NCBI GenBank assembly: GCA_030762935.1
Contig: CM060900.1
Location: forward strand, 403,333,632-403,397,631
From: Hymenopus coronatus
Lineage: Eukaryota; Arthropoda; Insecta; Mantodea; Hymenopodidae
DNA: 64,000 bases
Reading direction: 5' to 3'
Position 1 is the stretch's first letter; each line of letters opens with the position of its first letter. The notes under the pieces were generated by a model. That model saw only the letters and a list, made by a program, of their open reading frames with translations, was not told the origin of the DNA and ran no database searches. Shown in pieces: positions 1-12,462 of the stretch. The position numbers and the translations under genes were made by a program.

Positions 1-1680
1 AGTTATAAGATTAATTAATGGATTTAAAAATAAAAATTCCACTGGATGGGATGGAATTAGCTCTAAGTTGTTAAAAAGATGTACATATTTTGAGCCCTTG
101 GTTCATCTGATAAATACATCACTAAACCTAGGAGTTTTCCCAGATTGTTTAAAAATTAGTATTGTTATTCCGATACATAAAAAGGGAGACAAAAGCAACA
201 TGCAAACTATAGACCTATAACCCTTAACTCGGTAATAGCAAAGTTGTTTGAAAAAATACTATTGAAGAGAATTATGAATTTCTTTGAAAAATATGATATT
301 TTAAATGATTTTCAGCATGGCTTTTGGGCTAAAAGATCACTAATAGACTTTACTCACATCTTAAGTAATCTAAATGAAAAAAAGAAAACTGCAGGCATAT
401 TTTTTTATCTATCTAAGGCGTTTGACTGTGTCCAACATGATACATTACTATTAATCTTAGAAAAGTATGGTATTAGAGGGGTTACCAATAGATTAATTTC
501 GTCGTCTCTAAAAGGTTGTGTACAATACACAGAAATAAGTTTCAAACAAGGAAAAAAAAGAACAAAATTTAAATCAAGTGCTGAAATAGTTAAATACGGT
601 GTGCCCCAAGGCTCAGTACTTGGACCATTATTCTTTATTTTATATTTAAATGATATGTATTCGACATCTAATTGTAAAATTATAAGCTATGCAGATGACA
701 CCACTATTATATGTAAAGCAAACAATGATCTTGACTTGAAATCATTAGCCACCAATGAATCGCTAAGAATAAACACATTTTTTAAATCTCTCAACCTCAC
801 TAATAACCCTGACAAGACAAATATAATTAAATTTGTGTTAAGCAAGAAGAAAAAAGATATATTATTTCATATTAACTTTGGAAATGTTAAAATACAGGAA
901 TCTGATTCTCACAAATTTTTAGGAATGCATGTAGATAAACTCATGTCCTGGACTAATCATATCGATGACCTTTGTAAAAAAAATAAGTGAAGGTTTGTAT
1001 TTAATGAGGGAATTTACAAAAACTTGTAATGTTGAGGTTCTAAAACTTATATACTATGGGTTAATTTATTCACATATCCAATATGGTATTGAATTATGGG
1101 GGGGTTGTAATAAAATGCATATGCAAAGGGTTCTAGTGCTACAAAAGAAATGTATCAGAACTATGTTTAAAATGGGGTGTCGAGAATCATGCAGGGAAGT
1201 TTTTAAAAGAGAAAAGATGTTTACTGTTGTATCTCTATACATATACAAAGTAACTTACTTAATTAACCAGAAAAAACCAAAACTAAATAGTGAAATACAT
1301 AACCATGATACTAGATGCAAACTTGACTTACATTATACCAGCTACAATGTAAAATCTGTAAATAAAGATCCCTATATAATAGGATTACACATGTATAATC
1401 GACTCCCTGCATATGTAAAAAAATGAAAATGCTGTTAAATTTAAACAATGTCTCAAGACATATTTACTGAACAATCCTGTGTATGATATCAATGAATATT
1501 TAAAATAATTTATGTAGACTATATTAATACTTTGTTAAACCAAACATCTTGTATATATTAATGTATTTTTATAATTTATGTAGACTAAGTTTATTTAATG
1601 CTAATTTTGTTTAATGTAAACTGACAATGCCCGATACTCGAAAAGAGTCTATAGGCTGCTAATAAATTACAATTACAATT
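1..1680 (+). pseudogene. Decayed non-LTR retrotransposon (CR1/L2- or Jockey-like), reverse transcriptase and 3' end
   Basis: This is the ORF2 C-terminal half of a LINE. The frame from about 20 reads the thumb-proximal RT start (STGWDGISSKLL). It then needs a one-base correction near 205 to enter the frame of 244-990, which holds RT motifs GVPQGSVLGP and ISYADDTTI. Another shift in the A-run near 976 leads to 965-1,426 (YGLIYSHIQYGIELWG), and a last one in the A-run near 1,420 gives a stop at 1,506-1,508. The usual FLDLSKAFD motif reads FFYLSKAFD, so a catalytic Asp is lost. After a 150-base 3' UTR the copy ends in AATTAC repeats (1,657-1,680) instead of poly(A). The 5' end lies outside the window. 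The element is dead; clade assignment is uncertain. Confidence 0.85.
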
Positions 1681-1934
1681 ATGTAATTTGAATAACCACA
1701 GGAGGGAGTTGTAATAATTAGTGTATGCAAAATATGTTTAATATAACCAAAATAGTTAATACCAACATAGAAATTATTACTACCATACAGGTGGAATGAA
1801 ACCACCACTGTGCTTGTTTTATCATAACAACCTTTGTCAAGAGAAAGAGGGCAAGAGAATATGGGGGTGAGTAAGGCATGTGCAATCGCTATCTCTCCTT
1901 TCATACTCAGGTCTGACTTAGTTCCTTATAAATA
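1681..1934. other. Unassigned AT-rich spacer
   Basis: I see no coding potential, terminal repeat or RNA signature in this stretch between the LINE tail and the interspersed repeat. Confidence 0.4.
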
Positions 1935-2400
1935 GAAGGGAAATAAGGCAATACACTAGGCTAAAGCAATAGTCAGATCTTTTAAAAGCTGATGGCCATG
2001 TGATTCGAACTTGGTTGTCTTTGCATTCCAAGGAGTAAAAGAAAAGAAATAGGAATGACAAATTCCTGTTTGAGAAAAGCATTTCAAAATTGTATCCAGA
2101 ACAAGGAATATCTCAAGAATGACTAACTCCACAACAATGTATGTGACATAAATTGTGTGTTTTACCAAGATCTACTTGTTTTGTGTAGGAAGCTTTTGTT
2201 TATCCCTTTTGGTTTATCAATTGTGCAAAAGGCATCCAGAATAAAGAGGACTTTAAGGGTTATTCCCAAAAAATTCAGGAAATACTTTTATTTGGCATGT
2301 AAATATCTTTTAATATTTTAATCAAAATTATTAGCCATTTTTTTAAAAAAATCTTCCATGTAAGGGATAGTATCACTTGGTGGTATTCAACCAGGTTTTT
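1935..2400 (+). repeat. Interspersed repeat R, copy 1 (5' portion)
   Basis: Shares collinear blocks with 23,755-24,430: AGAAGGGAAATAA near the start, AATATCTC, CAGAATAAAGAGG, GGTTATTCCCA, TTTTAATCAAAATT and TTCCATGTAA occur in the same order and spacing. By eye the copies are roughly two-thirds identical. No coding frame is conserved. Its 3' portion appears to resume at 3,645, so about 1.25 kb carrying two SINEs may be a later insertion. The family is unclassified. Confidence 0.55.
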
Positions 2401-2554
2401 ATTTTTGAGGTATGTTGTTCAAAGTCACACACCTGTAGTTTAGGGAACATTGGGAGTGATATTTAGAATAGTAAAAAAATTGAAAAAATGTTAATGTAAA
2501 TAGTAGGTGAAACTTTTGGGCTTCTATAGAGAATCAACATTTAGTAGTTGTCCC

Positions 2555-2815
2555 TTTGCTTCAAGCTCTACTTGTACTCTGTAGTCTAGGGATAACCTGC
2601 TAGACTCTAGTTCCCAAGGTTCAAAGCCAGTGGTGAGGGTGATGGATTTTTTTTTTTGGGCATAAAAATCCTTAACATGAAGTAAAGCCATTAGTGCTGT
2701 GCTGATTTACAGCAATTAAAAGAACCTCAAGCTTCATATAGAGGCCACTGAACAAAATAAAGCATTTCTTCACACCCAACATAGAATGGGATGCTGAGAA
2801 CCACAGCAGTTCAAG
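2555..2815 (+). repeat. tRNA-derived SINE, family C, copy 1
   Basis: The head resembles a tRNA: GGATAACCTGCTAGACTCTA followed by a B-box-like CAAGGTTCAAAGCC near 2,619-2,632. The body, ending around ACATAGAATGGGATGCTGAG, matches the minus-strand copy at 25,219-25,482. Pol III SINEs of this type are mobilised by LINE machinery. Confidence 0.65.
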
Positions 2816-3400
2816 AGCCCCCACAAATAAAACTCAATTTAATGTTTGCACTTTACAGTCACTTAAAGGTTGAACAATACACAATTTCCTAGCGTTCTAC
2901 ATCATTAAATAGTGTTTTAACCAAAACAATAATATTTTCACACATTCAAAATGTTCTATGCCTGTCTAGGTTTTGTTTGAATACAACTAAAATATCACAA
3001 TGTGCACAATTATCAATTGTAATATAATAAAGGACAAAATTCTCCTTATATAATAATTTTTCAAAAATATATTTCGATGACAATATTATTAATTATAGCA
3101 ATTAAAATTTGTAACTGCTTTTAAAAAAGTATAGTAATTCAGGAATCAAAGCTATTCAAATACTCCAATTTAAAATTTTTGTGTGTGGTTCAAAGCTCTA
3201 ATTCAGAAAATGCCTAACCAATTTTCTCAAGTTTTGAGTATGCAATATATTTACATATTAAAAATTTATGAAATAATTTATATGTTGTAGATATTTATCC
3301 AATTTTAATGAAATTTAGTATTCATATTAACATAAAACTGCAATCACACTAAAACTTTCAGAAAAATCTATACAGAAATTTGAAATCTCACTCCCAGTCT
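2816..3400. other. Unassigned AT-rich non-coding DNA
   Basis: Only short stop-rich frames and homopolymer runs are visible. Nothing recognised. Confidence 0.4.
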
Positions 3401-3632
3401 CCCTTATCCTTTAACCTGATAGGTCATGCAAGACGAATGAAATCGGTGAAACAATGCTCAAATGAGCTCAGTGTCATGGAGTTTAAAGTTGCTTGACTTT
3501 TGTCTTCTCAGAATAAAGAAAAATCCCGAAAAAAAGCCTTATCCCATAATTCACCCAAACCGAGATTCAAACTTGAGGCCTCTTAAATGTGAGGTAGACA
3601 TGCTACCCCCCCCCCACTATGGAGAGGCAGGT
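3401..3632 (-). repeat. tRNA-derived SINE, family A, copy 1
   Basis: Reverse complement of the SINE at 9,179-9,428. It shares CTTATCCTTTAACCTG (3' side), TGCTCAAATGAGCTC, TTGTCTTCTCAG and the tRNA-like head complement AATGTGAGGTAGACATGCTA. A run of C at 3,607-3,616 has altered the 5' end. Confidence 0.8.
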
Positions 3633-3639
3633 CATTTGC

Positions 3640-3800
3640 ATGCGTGGGGACATTTTTTTCTAAAAATGTTTTGTTTTTTTAATTCAGGGGACCTAACACT
3701 TATATGTATTTCAAGTGAAATCTTGCCATCAACTTTTAGGATGAAATGCGATTGCTTCTCTATCTATATTCACAAAGTAGAGAAGGTGAAAAGGGATCAC
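3640..3800 (+). repeat. Interspersed repeat R, 3' portion
   Basis: TTTCTAAAAATG, GGGACCT and AAGTGAAATCTTGCCATCAA line up with 24,309-24,400 of the longest copy. It may be the displaced 3' part of the copy at 1,935-2,400, split by SINE-bearing DNA. Confidence 0.45.
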
Positions 3801-3829
3801 CATAGTTAAATTTTATAAAACTGGACGCT

Positions 3830-4420
3830 AAATGTTGACCTTAACATTACATCGTCTGTCCATGACATTGCCAGAAACAAATGAAGGTCAAAAGCAATGA
3901 ATATTGTACAAATCAAAGCATTAATAATGGACATTTTGTAGTTGGCTGATACCACAAAAAGGTAATTTCAAATAAATTGTGTTGAATAGAATTACACTTT
4001 TTGTGCAGTGCGTTTTCATCTATCACTTAAAATTTACCATTTATGCAGCGTTAATAAATTTCCTTCTCAAAAAAAAAAATCATAGCCAATTGACAGAAAT
4101 TCGAGATATAAATCTTGTTGTTCATGTATATATCTTTAATGTGTGGCATTTTCTCAAAATGTTAGTCAGTTTTCATAAAAGAAATTGAAAATTGACCCAT
4201 TTAATTGGTAGTTGGGGGTGAGAGGATATTCTTGAGAATCTTTGTGTCGCATATTTGGAAGGTACTGAATTTAAATACCAAGTTTGATATTTATCCACAT
4301 TTTGTTTTTGAGTTATGTATACTATTCATATGGGACACAAAAACACACATGACCTTTTACTAGAAATGCTTCTTTTTTTATTTGATACCTCAAAATATAC
4401 ATTTCCTGTTAAATTTTGTG
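3830..4420 (+). repeat. Interspersed repeat R, copy 2
   Basis: Matches 23,890-24,330: TTTTTGTGCAGT, CATCTATC, TTATGCA, GAGAATCTTTG, GGAAGGTACTGAATTTAAAT and CTAGAAATGC follow the same order. Non-coding throughout; the short frames at 3,979-4,188 and 4,315-4,521 are not conserved between copies. Confidence 0.5.
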
Positions 4421-6207
4421 TCAACGCCTTCTCTGCCTACCATGAACATGGTGAAGAAAGTAAAAGAAAGAAAATAAACCTAATTAGTTACTGCCTTCTC
4501 CTATTAACCATAAAATTATAAGTAACAGCTTCTGTAGGAAGAGCATGATACTATCAATAATTTTAAGTGTGATCAATTGATACACCTGGAATAATTCTAA
4601 CAAGGTGATTTAGTCAAGTCGCAAAAGTATGCCAAAAAGTTTATCATCAACAATATCTGTTGAACTGCCACTGAAAGATTACTGAGAGTTTACTAGGTAT
4701 AGTTGCTATCTATTTTGACAGAAATTGTTGATCTTAAAACTTCTAGTTCTAGAAATCCATTTTTGGTCCCAATAATCTTCATCAGCAATTAATGTTGTCT
4801 TCTCAAGTATGAAACTGTTTATGACGTACACGTTGTACATAATATCTCGTGCCTAGCAATAAATAATATTTCGCCTTCATTATGACATTGTCTAGTTTTT
4901 TCTTCCAATAATGTGACATTTTTCCTAGACTTTTCTTTTTTCTATGTCGCTGCAGCCACGAAGAGCTCAAGTTATGATTTCAGAGCAAATGTAATAATTG
5001 GCGTGGCAATTATCATGAAATTTGAGATGCAATGTGGCCAGTTAAAAGCATTACATATGCAACAATACAAGATAACCTCAGCTCGGCTTCTAGAATGATT
5101 TTCAAGTGCTCTGCTCTCAGCTGCTTGTTGTGAAGTGAAGTATTGCTGCTAATGAAAACAACCTCCAAAGCATACATTTAAATGTTTCAGTGTTATATGG
5201 AACTAGGTAATAAAATTATTTTTGGTAATATTTTGATTAGCATCATTTAGATAAAAGAATTAGCTTTTATAAGAATAGTTTGTAGAACTGATGGAGAAAG
5301 CCATGTGAACAGAACACATCAGATTTTAGTTTATAAATCAAAGTGAAACATATTTTACTGATATTTGAGTGATATAGTGAATTTTTTCCAAGATGGGCAA
5401 TACTTTTTAAAACAAAATATGCTTTGCATTAAACTGTTTAGATTGCATTTTTTCATACAAATTAGCTTGTTTTCAAACAAATGAATACCTATCACCAACA
5501 TTGTCATGGCTAGTTCAGGGATTCTGATCAAAGCAAACAGGAATTTTTCCTAAACATTCTAGGATTTCCATCAACATAAATTTTAAGACCCATTACTTTG
5601 ATTTCTCTGTTGTCTTCAATATCAGAGACCCACATACAATAAAGGTATATGCTTTCCTTTTTTTTTTTCCGTTAAGTTTAATTAATACATACTTTTCATG
5701 TATGACATTATTTATGGTAGGTGATATAACAATTTCAAAGCCCGATTCATAGCTTCAAGGTTTGGTGTGTGAACAATTTAGAAACTTCAAACTCTTAAAT
5801 CTTTAACTGTATGTCAATCCAGTTACAACATTAACCTCATTCAAAATTACATTTAAATTAGAGCTGTTGTATTTCATGCACATTTTCATACATTCTGAAA
5901 TAAATCTCTTTATACAAGGAGAATGTGTATGCCTGGAACAGATTACCTTGAACACTTAATGAACTCCTGTGCAGTTGTTTCAGTATTTATCCCTGTTTAT
6001 TTGTAACAGACTTTCCTTTTTATCAGTGCCCCAATACTATCAATTACACCCTTCCCATGAAAAGAAGCAAAAAAGTCCCATTCATCAGTTCAGTGTGCAG
6101 AGTCCAGATAATGTGTACCGATTTTTAAATTGTCCTGTACATCCATCTGAAGAAAGCAAATATTTTGCAGGTATAGATATGTTACCTTTTGTTCCTGTAT
6201 CTGTCAT
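4421..6207. other. Unassigned AT-rich non-coding DNA
   Basis: About 1.8 kb without a convincing gene. The frame 5,969-6,283 runs into the Harbinger left end and is not conserved-looking. No terminal repeats were found. Confidence 0.4.
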
Positions 6208-6517
6208 TAAGGGCCGAAGTCATAGTCATGGCTTATACGGAAAGCAGATGCTTAAGCAATTATTACACTTTCTTAAGCTATAAGAAATCATTTTGAGACA
6301 TTTGTGTTTCATAAACTGCTCTTATTCGTGATGCAGGAAGTTGTTGCTTATAGACGAGTACATATGGCAACATGTAGAGATCCATGATGTCACCATCTAA
6401 CGTCCTACTGGTTACTGGAAGGTTCCGGCAGCAAGAGTGCACTTTGATTAGCATCTTCAGCATCGTTTGCTTGGATTTCTGACTTCCATAATTTTGTCTT
6501 GATTAAAAAGCAATTTA

Positions 6518-6718
6518 ATGCCCAAAGCAAAAAGTTTTAGTGGTTTTCAAAGGCAGCACTTGCAAAATCTGGTGCTCCTCCATAAAGTGGTGGAGAGTAA
6601 GCAGTCCAACTGTGTTTCTCTGCATCAGAAAAGAGGCATGAGGCAAGATTACTGCAGAATTCAATGCACATGGAGAAACCAACCTGCAGAATTCAATGCA
6701 CATGGAGAAACCAACCAG
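6518..6718 (+). pseudogene. Harbinger Myb/SANT-like gene, first exon
   Basis: Translation FSGFQRQHLQNLVLLHKVVE followed by SKQSNCVSLHQKRGMRQ resembles the start of the Myb_DNA-bind_5 type domain (F-x-E..L..LV..H..VIE.K..D.....K...W). The end AEFNAHGETNQ matches the conserved part before the second helix. A consensus donor follows (CAG|GTAAGT, exon end 6,718). A 32-bp tandem duplication (6,652-6,683 and 6,684-6,715) disrupts the reading, so the gene is broken. In active elements this protein partners the transposase for nuclear import and end binding. Confidence 0.6.
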
Positions 6719-8118
6719 GTAAGTTTTCTCCTCGTTTTATTTCCATACAACACTCCAAATGTTTTATGAAACCAATAGTACTCATTCAAAATAAAATTTG
6801 AAGTAGCTTTATTTCCAAACCCTGTAATATGTACCTAAGTGAAAACTGAAGAGATACAATGTGTGTTACTAACTTCTGGGAAAGTTGGGTTATACTATAG
6901 TTATTTTGTTTAATTTCTTTGCAACACATTTAACAGGATAACAGATCTGATTAGTTTGCCTGGTGCATATGCAACTTTTAAGCAAAAGAGCAGTCTGGGT
7001 TTGTAGTTGAGACCCCCCCCCATCCCTTGCAAAATATACCAACATCATTTGTAATTTGCGTCATCTCCCTAGTTTTTAGATTGGGTAAACTTAGCTATCC
7101 TAACCACATAACCTGAAATATAAATATGATTTTGGGTAAAGTGTTGTATTTATCACACTTTTTGTTGCAAATTAAGTGTAACCTAATGTTGAGGGCACTA
7201 GGCTGCAAGGCACAGCCGAGGATATTTTTTGAAAGTAGAATTTGCAGCCGAAGGCCTTAAATGCGGAATGGTGACAAAGAGTAGCCATGGGATCGCCCCA
7301 TGTACACTTTATCACAAAATTGAACTGCCTTTTGATTTTTGAAGTAAACCAATCAGTCAAGTATGCCTGCGATTATTAAATACAACATATAATTTTTTTT
7401 TAGCAAAACATGTAATTTGTGATAATGTCATTTGCACACAATGGCAAAATTCTTTCGCAGCTCATGAGCAATGGTGGAACGGCAATGGCATAATAAAACA
7501 AATAGAAGCATTTAACAGAATTTGTTAATCAATGGCAGATTTCGTTTCAAGAGCATGTACAAGAACATCCTTAAAAGTAAATTGATATCACAATTCTTAG
7601 ATCACTCTTGTTAATAGTGGAATATTGTCACCATACAAAGTAGCCACTGCAATGATAATAGTATGGTCAATCACTTCTCATTTCATCCTCCTAAATTTAA
7701 ATTATACAGAAATAAAATAAATAATAGCAGATTTTGAGAATTGGCATGCAGAGATATTATATTATACACTATTTTATCATAAATAATTAGATGAAGGTTT
7801 TGCTAAGATACTGTATACATGCTATCTTTGGATAATGAGTCAGCACTCTGGAGTTCTACCTGCAATCACAAAAAACATAATTCTACATAATTTGAGAATG
7901 TTTAGGTAGGAAGCGCATATAACAAGCCATGATGACTAGAAGATTTGACAAATGGAGTTTCAGCCTGGAGAAACTATAAATGACTTTTATACTAATGAAC
8001 TCTATTGTCTTGCTACTTAACCCTTGCAAACATCTATTTTTATTTTATGGTGGTTACACAAAGCACTTTGCCTAAGTATGGCTGTATACTCAATATTTCT
8101 GTTTTCTCCCTTTCCAGA
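6719..8118. other. Intron-like interior of the Harbinger element
   Basis: Begins with the GTAAGT donor of the Myb-like exon. I see no coding sequence; the region is AT-rich. Confidence 0.45.
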
Positions 8119-8330
8119 CCAACTGCTGTCAAACAGTACAGGAGGACAGAAGATGCTGAAGGAAGTGGAGAGGAGTGTTGTTATCAAATAATTAGGCATA
8201 CACACTTGAATACATATTTTATTTTTTAACTACTGTTCTTATCTTATTTAAGTACAGAAGGTGCTGTGGTTGAGGACCAGATCACAAAAGTTGACTCCAT
8301 CTCACAAAATACTGCAGAGGGCATGTTAAA
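8119..8330 (+). pseudogene. Harbinger Myb-like gene, probable middle exons
   Basis: An acceptor (TTTTCTCCCTTTCCAG, ending 8,118) precedes a frame reading PTAVKQYRRTEDAEGSGEE. A second block at about 8,254-8,330 reads TEGAVVEDQITKVDSISQNT. Both are acidic linker-like segments as expected between the Myb domain and C-terminal coil. Exon limits are tentative. Confidence 0.4.
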
Positions 8331-8600
8331 TTACATAAATTATTAAACCTATTGCAACATGATTTTATTCACAGCAAATGTATTTTTAGTTTATTATAAG
8401 TGGTTTTTGTCTAATTACATATTACAGGAGCTGCAATTAGCCAGTGGTCAAAAATAGGCTGGAAACCCCCAAAAGTAATACACTAGGTACATTTTAAAAT
8501 TGAATGAGGATCCATGAAATTATTGCATAATCCCACCCATGAATATATATATCTCCCTCTCCCTTTCCTATCAGAAATAATGGTGTTTATGAGGAGCTTT

Positions 8601-9085
8601 ATAAAATATATGAATGTGTGCAACTATGAAGTATAATAATACAAGTTTGAATGTAAATAGAAAAGCAGAATTCAAATTATAATAGTTTTTTCCATGCTTG
8701 AATGTACCATTCCATTATGAACATACAGTCTGTTAATTTGATCATCAATAACCTTGTAGCGAGTTAAGACACAAAAAAATTTAAATTTGGCTGCTTTATT
8801 ATTTAATTAAGGTAAAAGATTTTAAAATATTGCAGTAAAATTCAGTTTACATTCTATTTAATAAAATACATATGAATGTGTGCAACTATGAGGTATAATA
8901 ATATAAGTTTGAATGTAAATAGCAATCCAAAATTCAAATTACAATAGTTTTTTCCTTGATTACATGTACCATTCCAGTATGAACATATCAGTTTGTTAAT
9001 TTGAACATCAATAACTGCATAACTTAAATTTGGCTGCCATATTATTTAATTAACATAAAAGGTTGTAAAATATGCCAGTAAAAGC
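8601..9085. repeat. Direct tandem duplication, unit about 260 bp
   Basis: Copy 1 starts at 8,601 and copy 2 at 8,861. Both contain GAATGTGTGCAACTATGA, AAATTCAAATTA, ATAGTTTTTTCC, TGAACATCAATAAC-like and TTATTTAATTAA in the same order. It lies inside the Harbinger element and the copies differ by many substitutions, so the duplication is old. Confidence 0.75.
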
Positions 9086-9178
9086 AATCCAATCATAACC
9101 AGTAAGAAGTAAACACGTGGGAAGTTTTATGAATGGTTGTTGAGCAACAGGCCTTTTTCAGGTGAACAAAAAAATTTG

Positions 9179-9428
9179 CCCGCCTGGGTAGTGTGGTGGT
9201 AGCATGTCTGCTTCACATTCAAAAGGTCGTGAGTGCGAATCACATTTAGGATGAGTTACCCGGATAAGGTTTTTTTGGGGGTTTTCCCTTATCCTGAGAA
9301 GACGAAAGTCGAGCAACTTAAAGCTCCATGGACCCCGAGATCATTTGAGCATCATTTCACCAATTTCATTCATCGTCCGATATGACCAACCAGGTTAAAG
9401 GATGTTAAGCTAAAAAAAAAAAAAAAAA
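9179..9428 (+). repeat. tRNA-derived SINE, family A, copy 2 (best preserved)
   Basis: The tRNA-like head has GGGTAGTGTGGTGGTAGCAT (A-box region) and AAGGTCGTGAGTGCGAATCAC (B-box region). The body contains CCGGATAAGG, CCTTATCCTGAGAAGACG, GAGATCATTTGAGCATCATT and CAACCAGGTTAAAGGATG, and the copy ends with a 17-base A tail. Pol III transcribed, LINE-mobilised. Other copies are at 3,401-3,632 and 57,388-57,623. Confidence 0.9.
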
Positions 9429-9694
9429 CATTTGACTGTTATTGCCAACTTTTGTTTAATTCCAGATGTTTAAAACCAAAAAAGTTAACTATGAAATATT
9501 TTTTTTACTATATTCTATAAGTAGTTCATAAATTAATTTTCTATCTATATCTTCCTTAGATAGTTCATAATAATGGAGAACTCTAAATTTTATATTATTC
9601 AAAAAAAGTACACTAAACTAAAGTAGCTCTTATGCAACAGCTATTAAAGAATTCTGCTCCTAGTTTAAATTATGTTTATTTTCAGGTTTGCGAA

Positions 9695-9890
9695 AATAAA
9701 CAACAAGCAGGTAAACTTAAGAATAAACAAGGCGCAGTACCTATTAGATTTATAACAAGAAATTGGTGAGAAAAGGAAGACTGGGCTAGAATTGCATTGT
9801 GAAATTCTAAGAGTGCAGCTCCAGAGTGCTCACAGGGCAGCACTGTTCTACAAGAGAAACGGAAATTGGAGTTGGAATTTACAAAAAAAA
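9695..9890 (+). pseudogene. Harbinger Myb-like gene, C-terminal exon
   Basis: After the acceptor TTATTTTCAG the frame reads LRINKAQYLLDL, one stop, then QEIGEKRKTGLELHCEILRV and QLQSAHRAALFYKRNG. The heptad-like leucine pattern is the usual C-terminal coiled coil of transposon Myb-like proteins. The stop and loss of the downstream frame show decay. Confidence 0.5.
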
Positions 9891-10109
9891 AAAAAAAAAA
9901 GTGAATAAAACTATTGAATATGCCTTTCAATAAATTCTTGCCTTATGCCTCATCCCCTCCCTTTGCTGCAGGTGACAAAGGAACTTCAATAATTTCCCTA
10001 ACCCCTTCCAGCTCTTCCATTTCCCAAGCATTTGCAACTTTGGTTCCAAACATTATACAAAACAGCACAAGCAGTCATAAACCTTGTGATATCATGCAGC
10101 TTATTTTGT

Positions 10110-10654
10110 AGCGCATAGTACAGACATGGGGACCTTCTCTTCCATCTCAAGTGTACGTTCAACTACACTTCTAGTTATTTTATGGGCTGTATTATGATCG
10201 GTTTCAGCTTGGTTAGATGGTTGTGGTACAGGAGTGTAAATGTAGTGGCATTGCCGATAACTACAATTACCAAGCAAAATGCCATTTAATTCACCCTCAC
10301 TAAGCCATACTGTGACACTACTGACTTAAAAAATTCTGCTGTCATTAGCAGAGCCTGGCCATCTTACAATAATGTCCAGAAGTTCATCCTTGGGTCCTGC
10401 CACTATCTGGACATTCAAGTATGCCTTTCTGTTTAAACACCTCTACATTGTTAATTCCAGGGCTTTTGATTGTGACATGGGTCCCATCGATGATACTGGT
10501 GACTCCTGGAAACCCATCTTTTTTAAACAACTGCAACTTCGTTTGGTTGAGATCTGCAGGAAAGTGTATGTATCTTCGAATTTGAGTTGCCAGAGTGCGA
10601 GACACCTCTGAAATAACTATTGACTGGCTGACACTACAAATCTGCACAGACCAA
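10110..10654 (-). pseudogene. Harbinger DDE transposase (HARBI1-like), catalytic exon
   Basis: Read on the minus strand after an acceptor (TTTTTTGCAG) at 10,655. The open frame 10,647-10,384 gives FPADLNQTKLQLFKKDGFPG and VTSIIDGTHVTIKSPGINNV, the family signature around the first catalytic Asp. With frame corrections the reading continues IVAGPKDELLDIIVRWPGSAND, GILLGNCSYRQCHYIYTPVP and AHKITRSVVERTLEM, holding the second Asp and the Glu. Several frameshifts and stops make it inactive. It is joined by a 1.5-kb intron to the exon at 12,199-12,462. Confidence 0.85.
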
Positions 10655-10679
10655 CTGCAAAAAATTAAAAATGTTAGCT

Positions 10680-12198
10680 TAACATGTATTAATTATTTTA
10701 CATGCTAGAATGAAACATCAGAAATTAAGATGCATTGCACTGTGCATTTCTGATATTGTATAAGGAAAAGATTCAACGTACAATACTTTTTTTTTTTCTG
10801 AGCAATTATTAAAAAGCTCCAAATGGTCATTTAAATAGTTATAGAATGAAATAAACCTCAGAGGACACTACAAACTCTTTCTTTTGAGATTTTTTTCACT
10901 ATCATGCTTTAAGCTGTTCAGGTAAGTTCTGATATTTAGGGGTTGAACTGCTATTATTATACACAAATATTAAGTGGTACATGTTCAATTTTATTAACCT
11001 TTTCCATAGCTACTTAAAATTTGCTCTCATGCACTAATTCAAATTATGCATGTACATACAATGATGAACTAAAATTTGCATTGTAATTATTGCTTTTATA
11101 ATTTTAACTAATTTTTTATCAAACAAAATGATCCAGATTGAGAAGAAAAAAAAAAAAAAAAACTTTGAAATTTCGGTTGAATACACTTAGATAATCATGC
11201 TTATCTTTCTCATTGCAGCTATCTTTCTATTTTTTTTAAGTTGGAAATTCATTAAATTGACTTCTATATTAAAAATGACTAATGCTTATTATTATTTTAG
11301 AAATAAAGTAGTAAATAGGTCTGCCAAAAACAAATTAACACATCTTAGCAATTTCTATCTGCTTTTTTATGGTTGAATATGTGGTATTAACTTCGAGTCC
11401 AACAATAGTAAATTGTGATTTTTAGTTTCCATAGCCTTAAATAGAATTTTCAAGAAAAATCAAAGGTGCATGTAAAATAATATAAGGAACAGTCATCAAT
11501 GGGAACCACTAAAGCTAGCATTAAATGATATGCTTGGTCAACTTTTACATTTGTCTTCGCAAGAAACTGGCAATTTATTATGTGGTATATTTACTTTACT
11601 GCTAATGTGCATGAAGTTTTTATTTTCTTACACATGTGGCTATTAAACATGTGATAAGCTATATGAGGAACTGCATACATTAAAATAAAATTGTATTGAT
11701 TCTGAATTTAATCTGGCATAGATTTGATTGTGTATTGACCTAAAAGTGATACAAACAGTTTGAATACCAGTATCATGATTGCAATGTCTATTTAATTATT
11801 AGATGCATTGCAATGGGATTATAAAGGATTGAAAGATTAAATGATAAGATGCTTAAAATGTACATAATACAGAGTAAAGATTTGTTATACAAAATTATAT
11901 TTAAGTTGTTTCAAATGTCTTTATGAGAAATAACTAGATTGAACAAGATAAATATTGATAATATTATTGTATTGCTATTTCGTAATTACCACTTATCAGT
12001 CTATGCTCGGTTGCTTCTCAAAGTCAGTTCTTTTACAATTTTAAACATATGACTTACTAGACACACAATAATATTAAAGGAACAGAAATAAATGCTAACC
12101 AACACCTCTGGAAATGATAGAGGGACTCTTACATATGTTGCCATGATATATATATTATAAATCTAAAATATTGTCAACTCCGTAAAATAGGTACTTAC
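10680..12198 (-). other. Probable intron of the Harbinger transposase gene
   Basis: Bounded on the minus strand by a GTAAGT donor at 12,198 and a TTTTTTGCAG acceptor at 10,655. No coding potential inside. Confidence 0.5.
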
Positions 12199-12462
12199 CT
12201 GAAATGAAGAGGTAGCGTAAAGCCGCAGGACTATAGTATTTTCATTAGTGGAGAAATCGGCAAGCCTCTATTGGTTATGTTGTCATTCTCCAACAATGGA
12301 ACAAGCATATTCAGTACCATGCATTTTCTGAAGCGAAATTATTGTTTGAATTGATAACCACTCTTTTCCAATGGATTAGAAACATCGCTGATGTACCTTT
12401 TGGGTACTCAAATAATTTTTGCAGTGTGGAACTTCCACATATTCTGCAAAACCGTCTGCCAT
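12199..12462 (-). pseudogene. Harbinger transposase, first exon
   Basis: ATG at 12,462-12,460 begins MADGFAEYVEVPHCK. After a shift the reading is NPLEKSGYQFKQ, stop, FRFRKCMV, which matches the N-terminal NPL...F..RFR pattern of HARBI1-like proteins. It ends LPISPLMKIL...HF at a CAG|GTAAGT donor (exon end 12,199). The start lies about 140 bp inside the right TIR. Confidence 0.65.

Noticed and set aside
9179..9428. Possible functional tRNA gene
   Set aside because: The A and B boxes belong to a SINE with a conserved body and A tail. The anticodon and acceptor stems do not form a proper tRNA.
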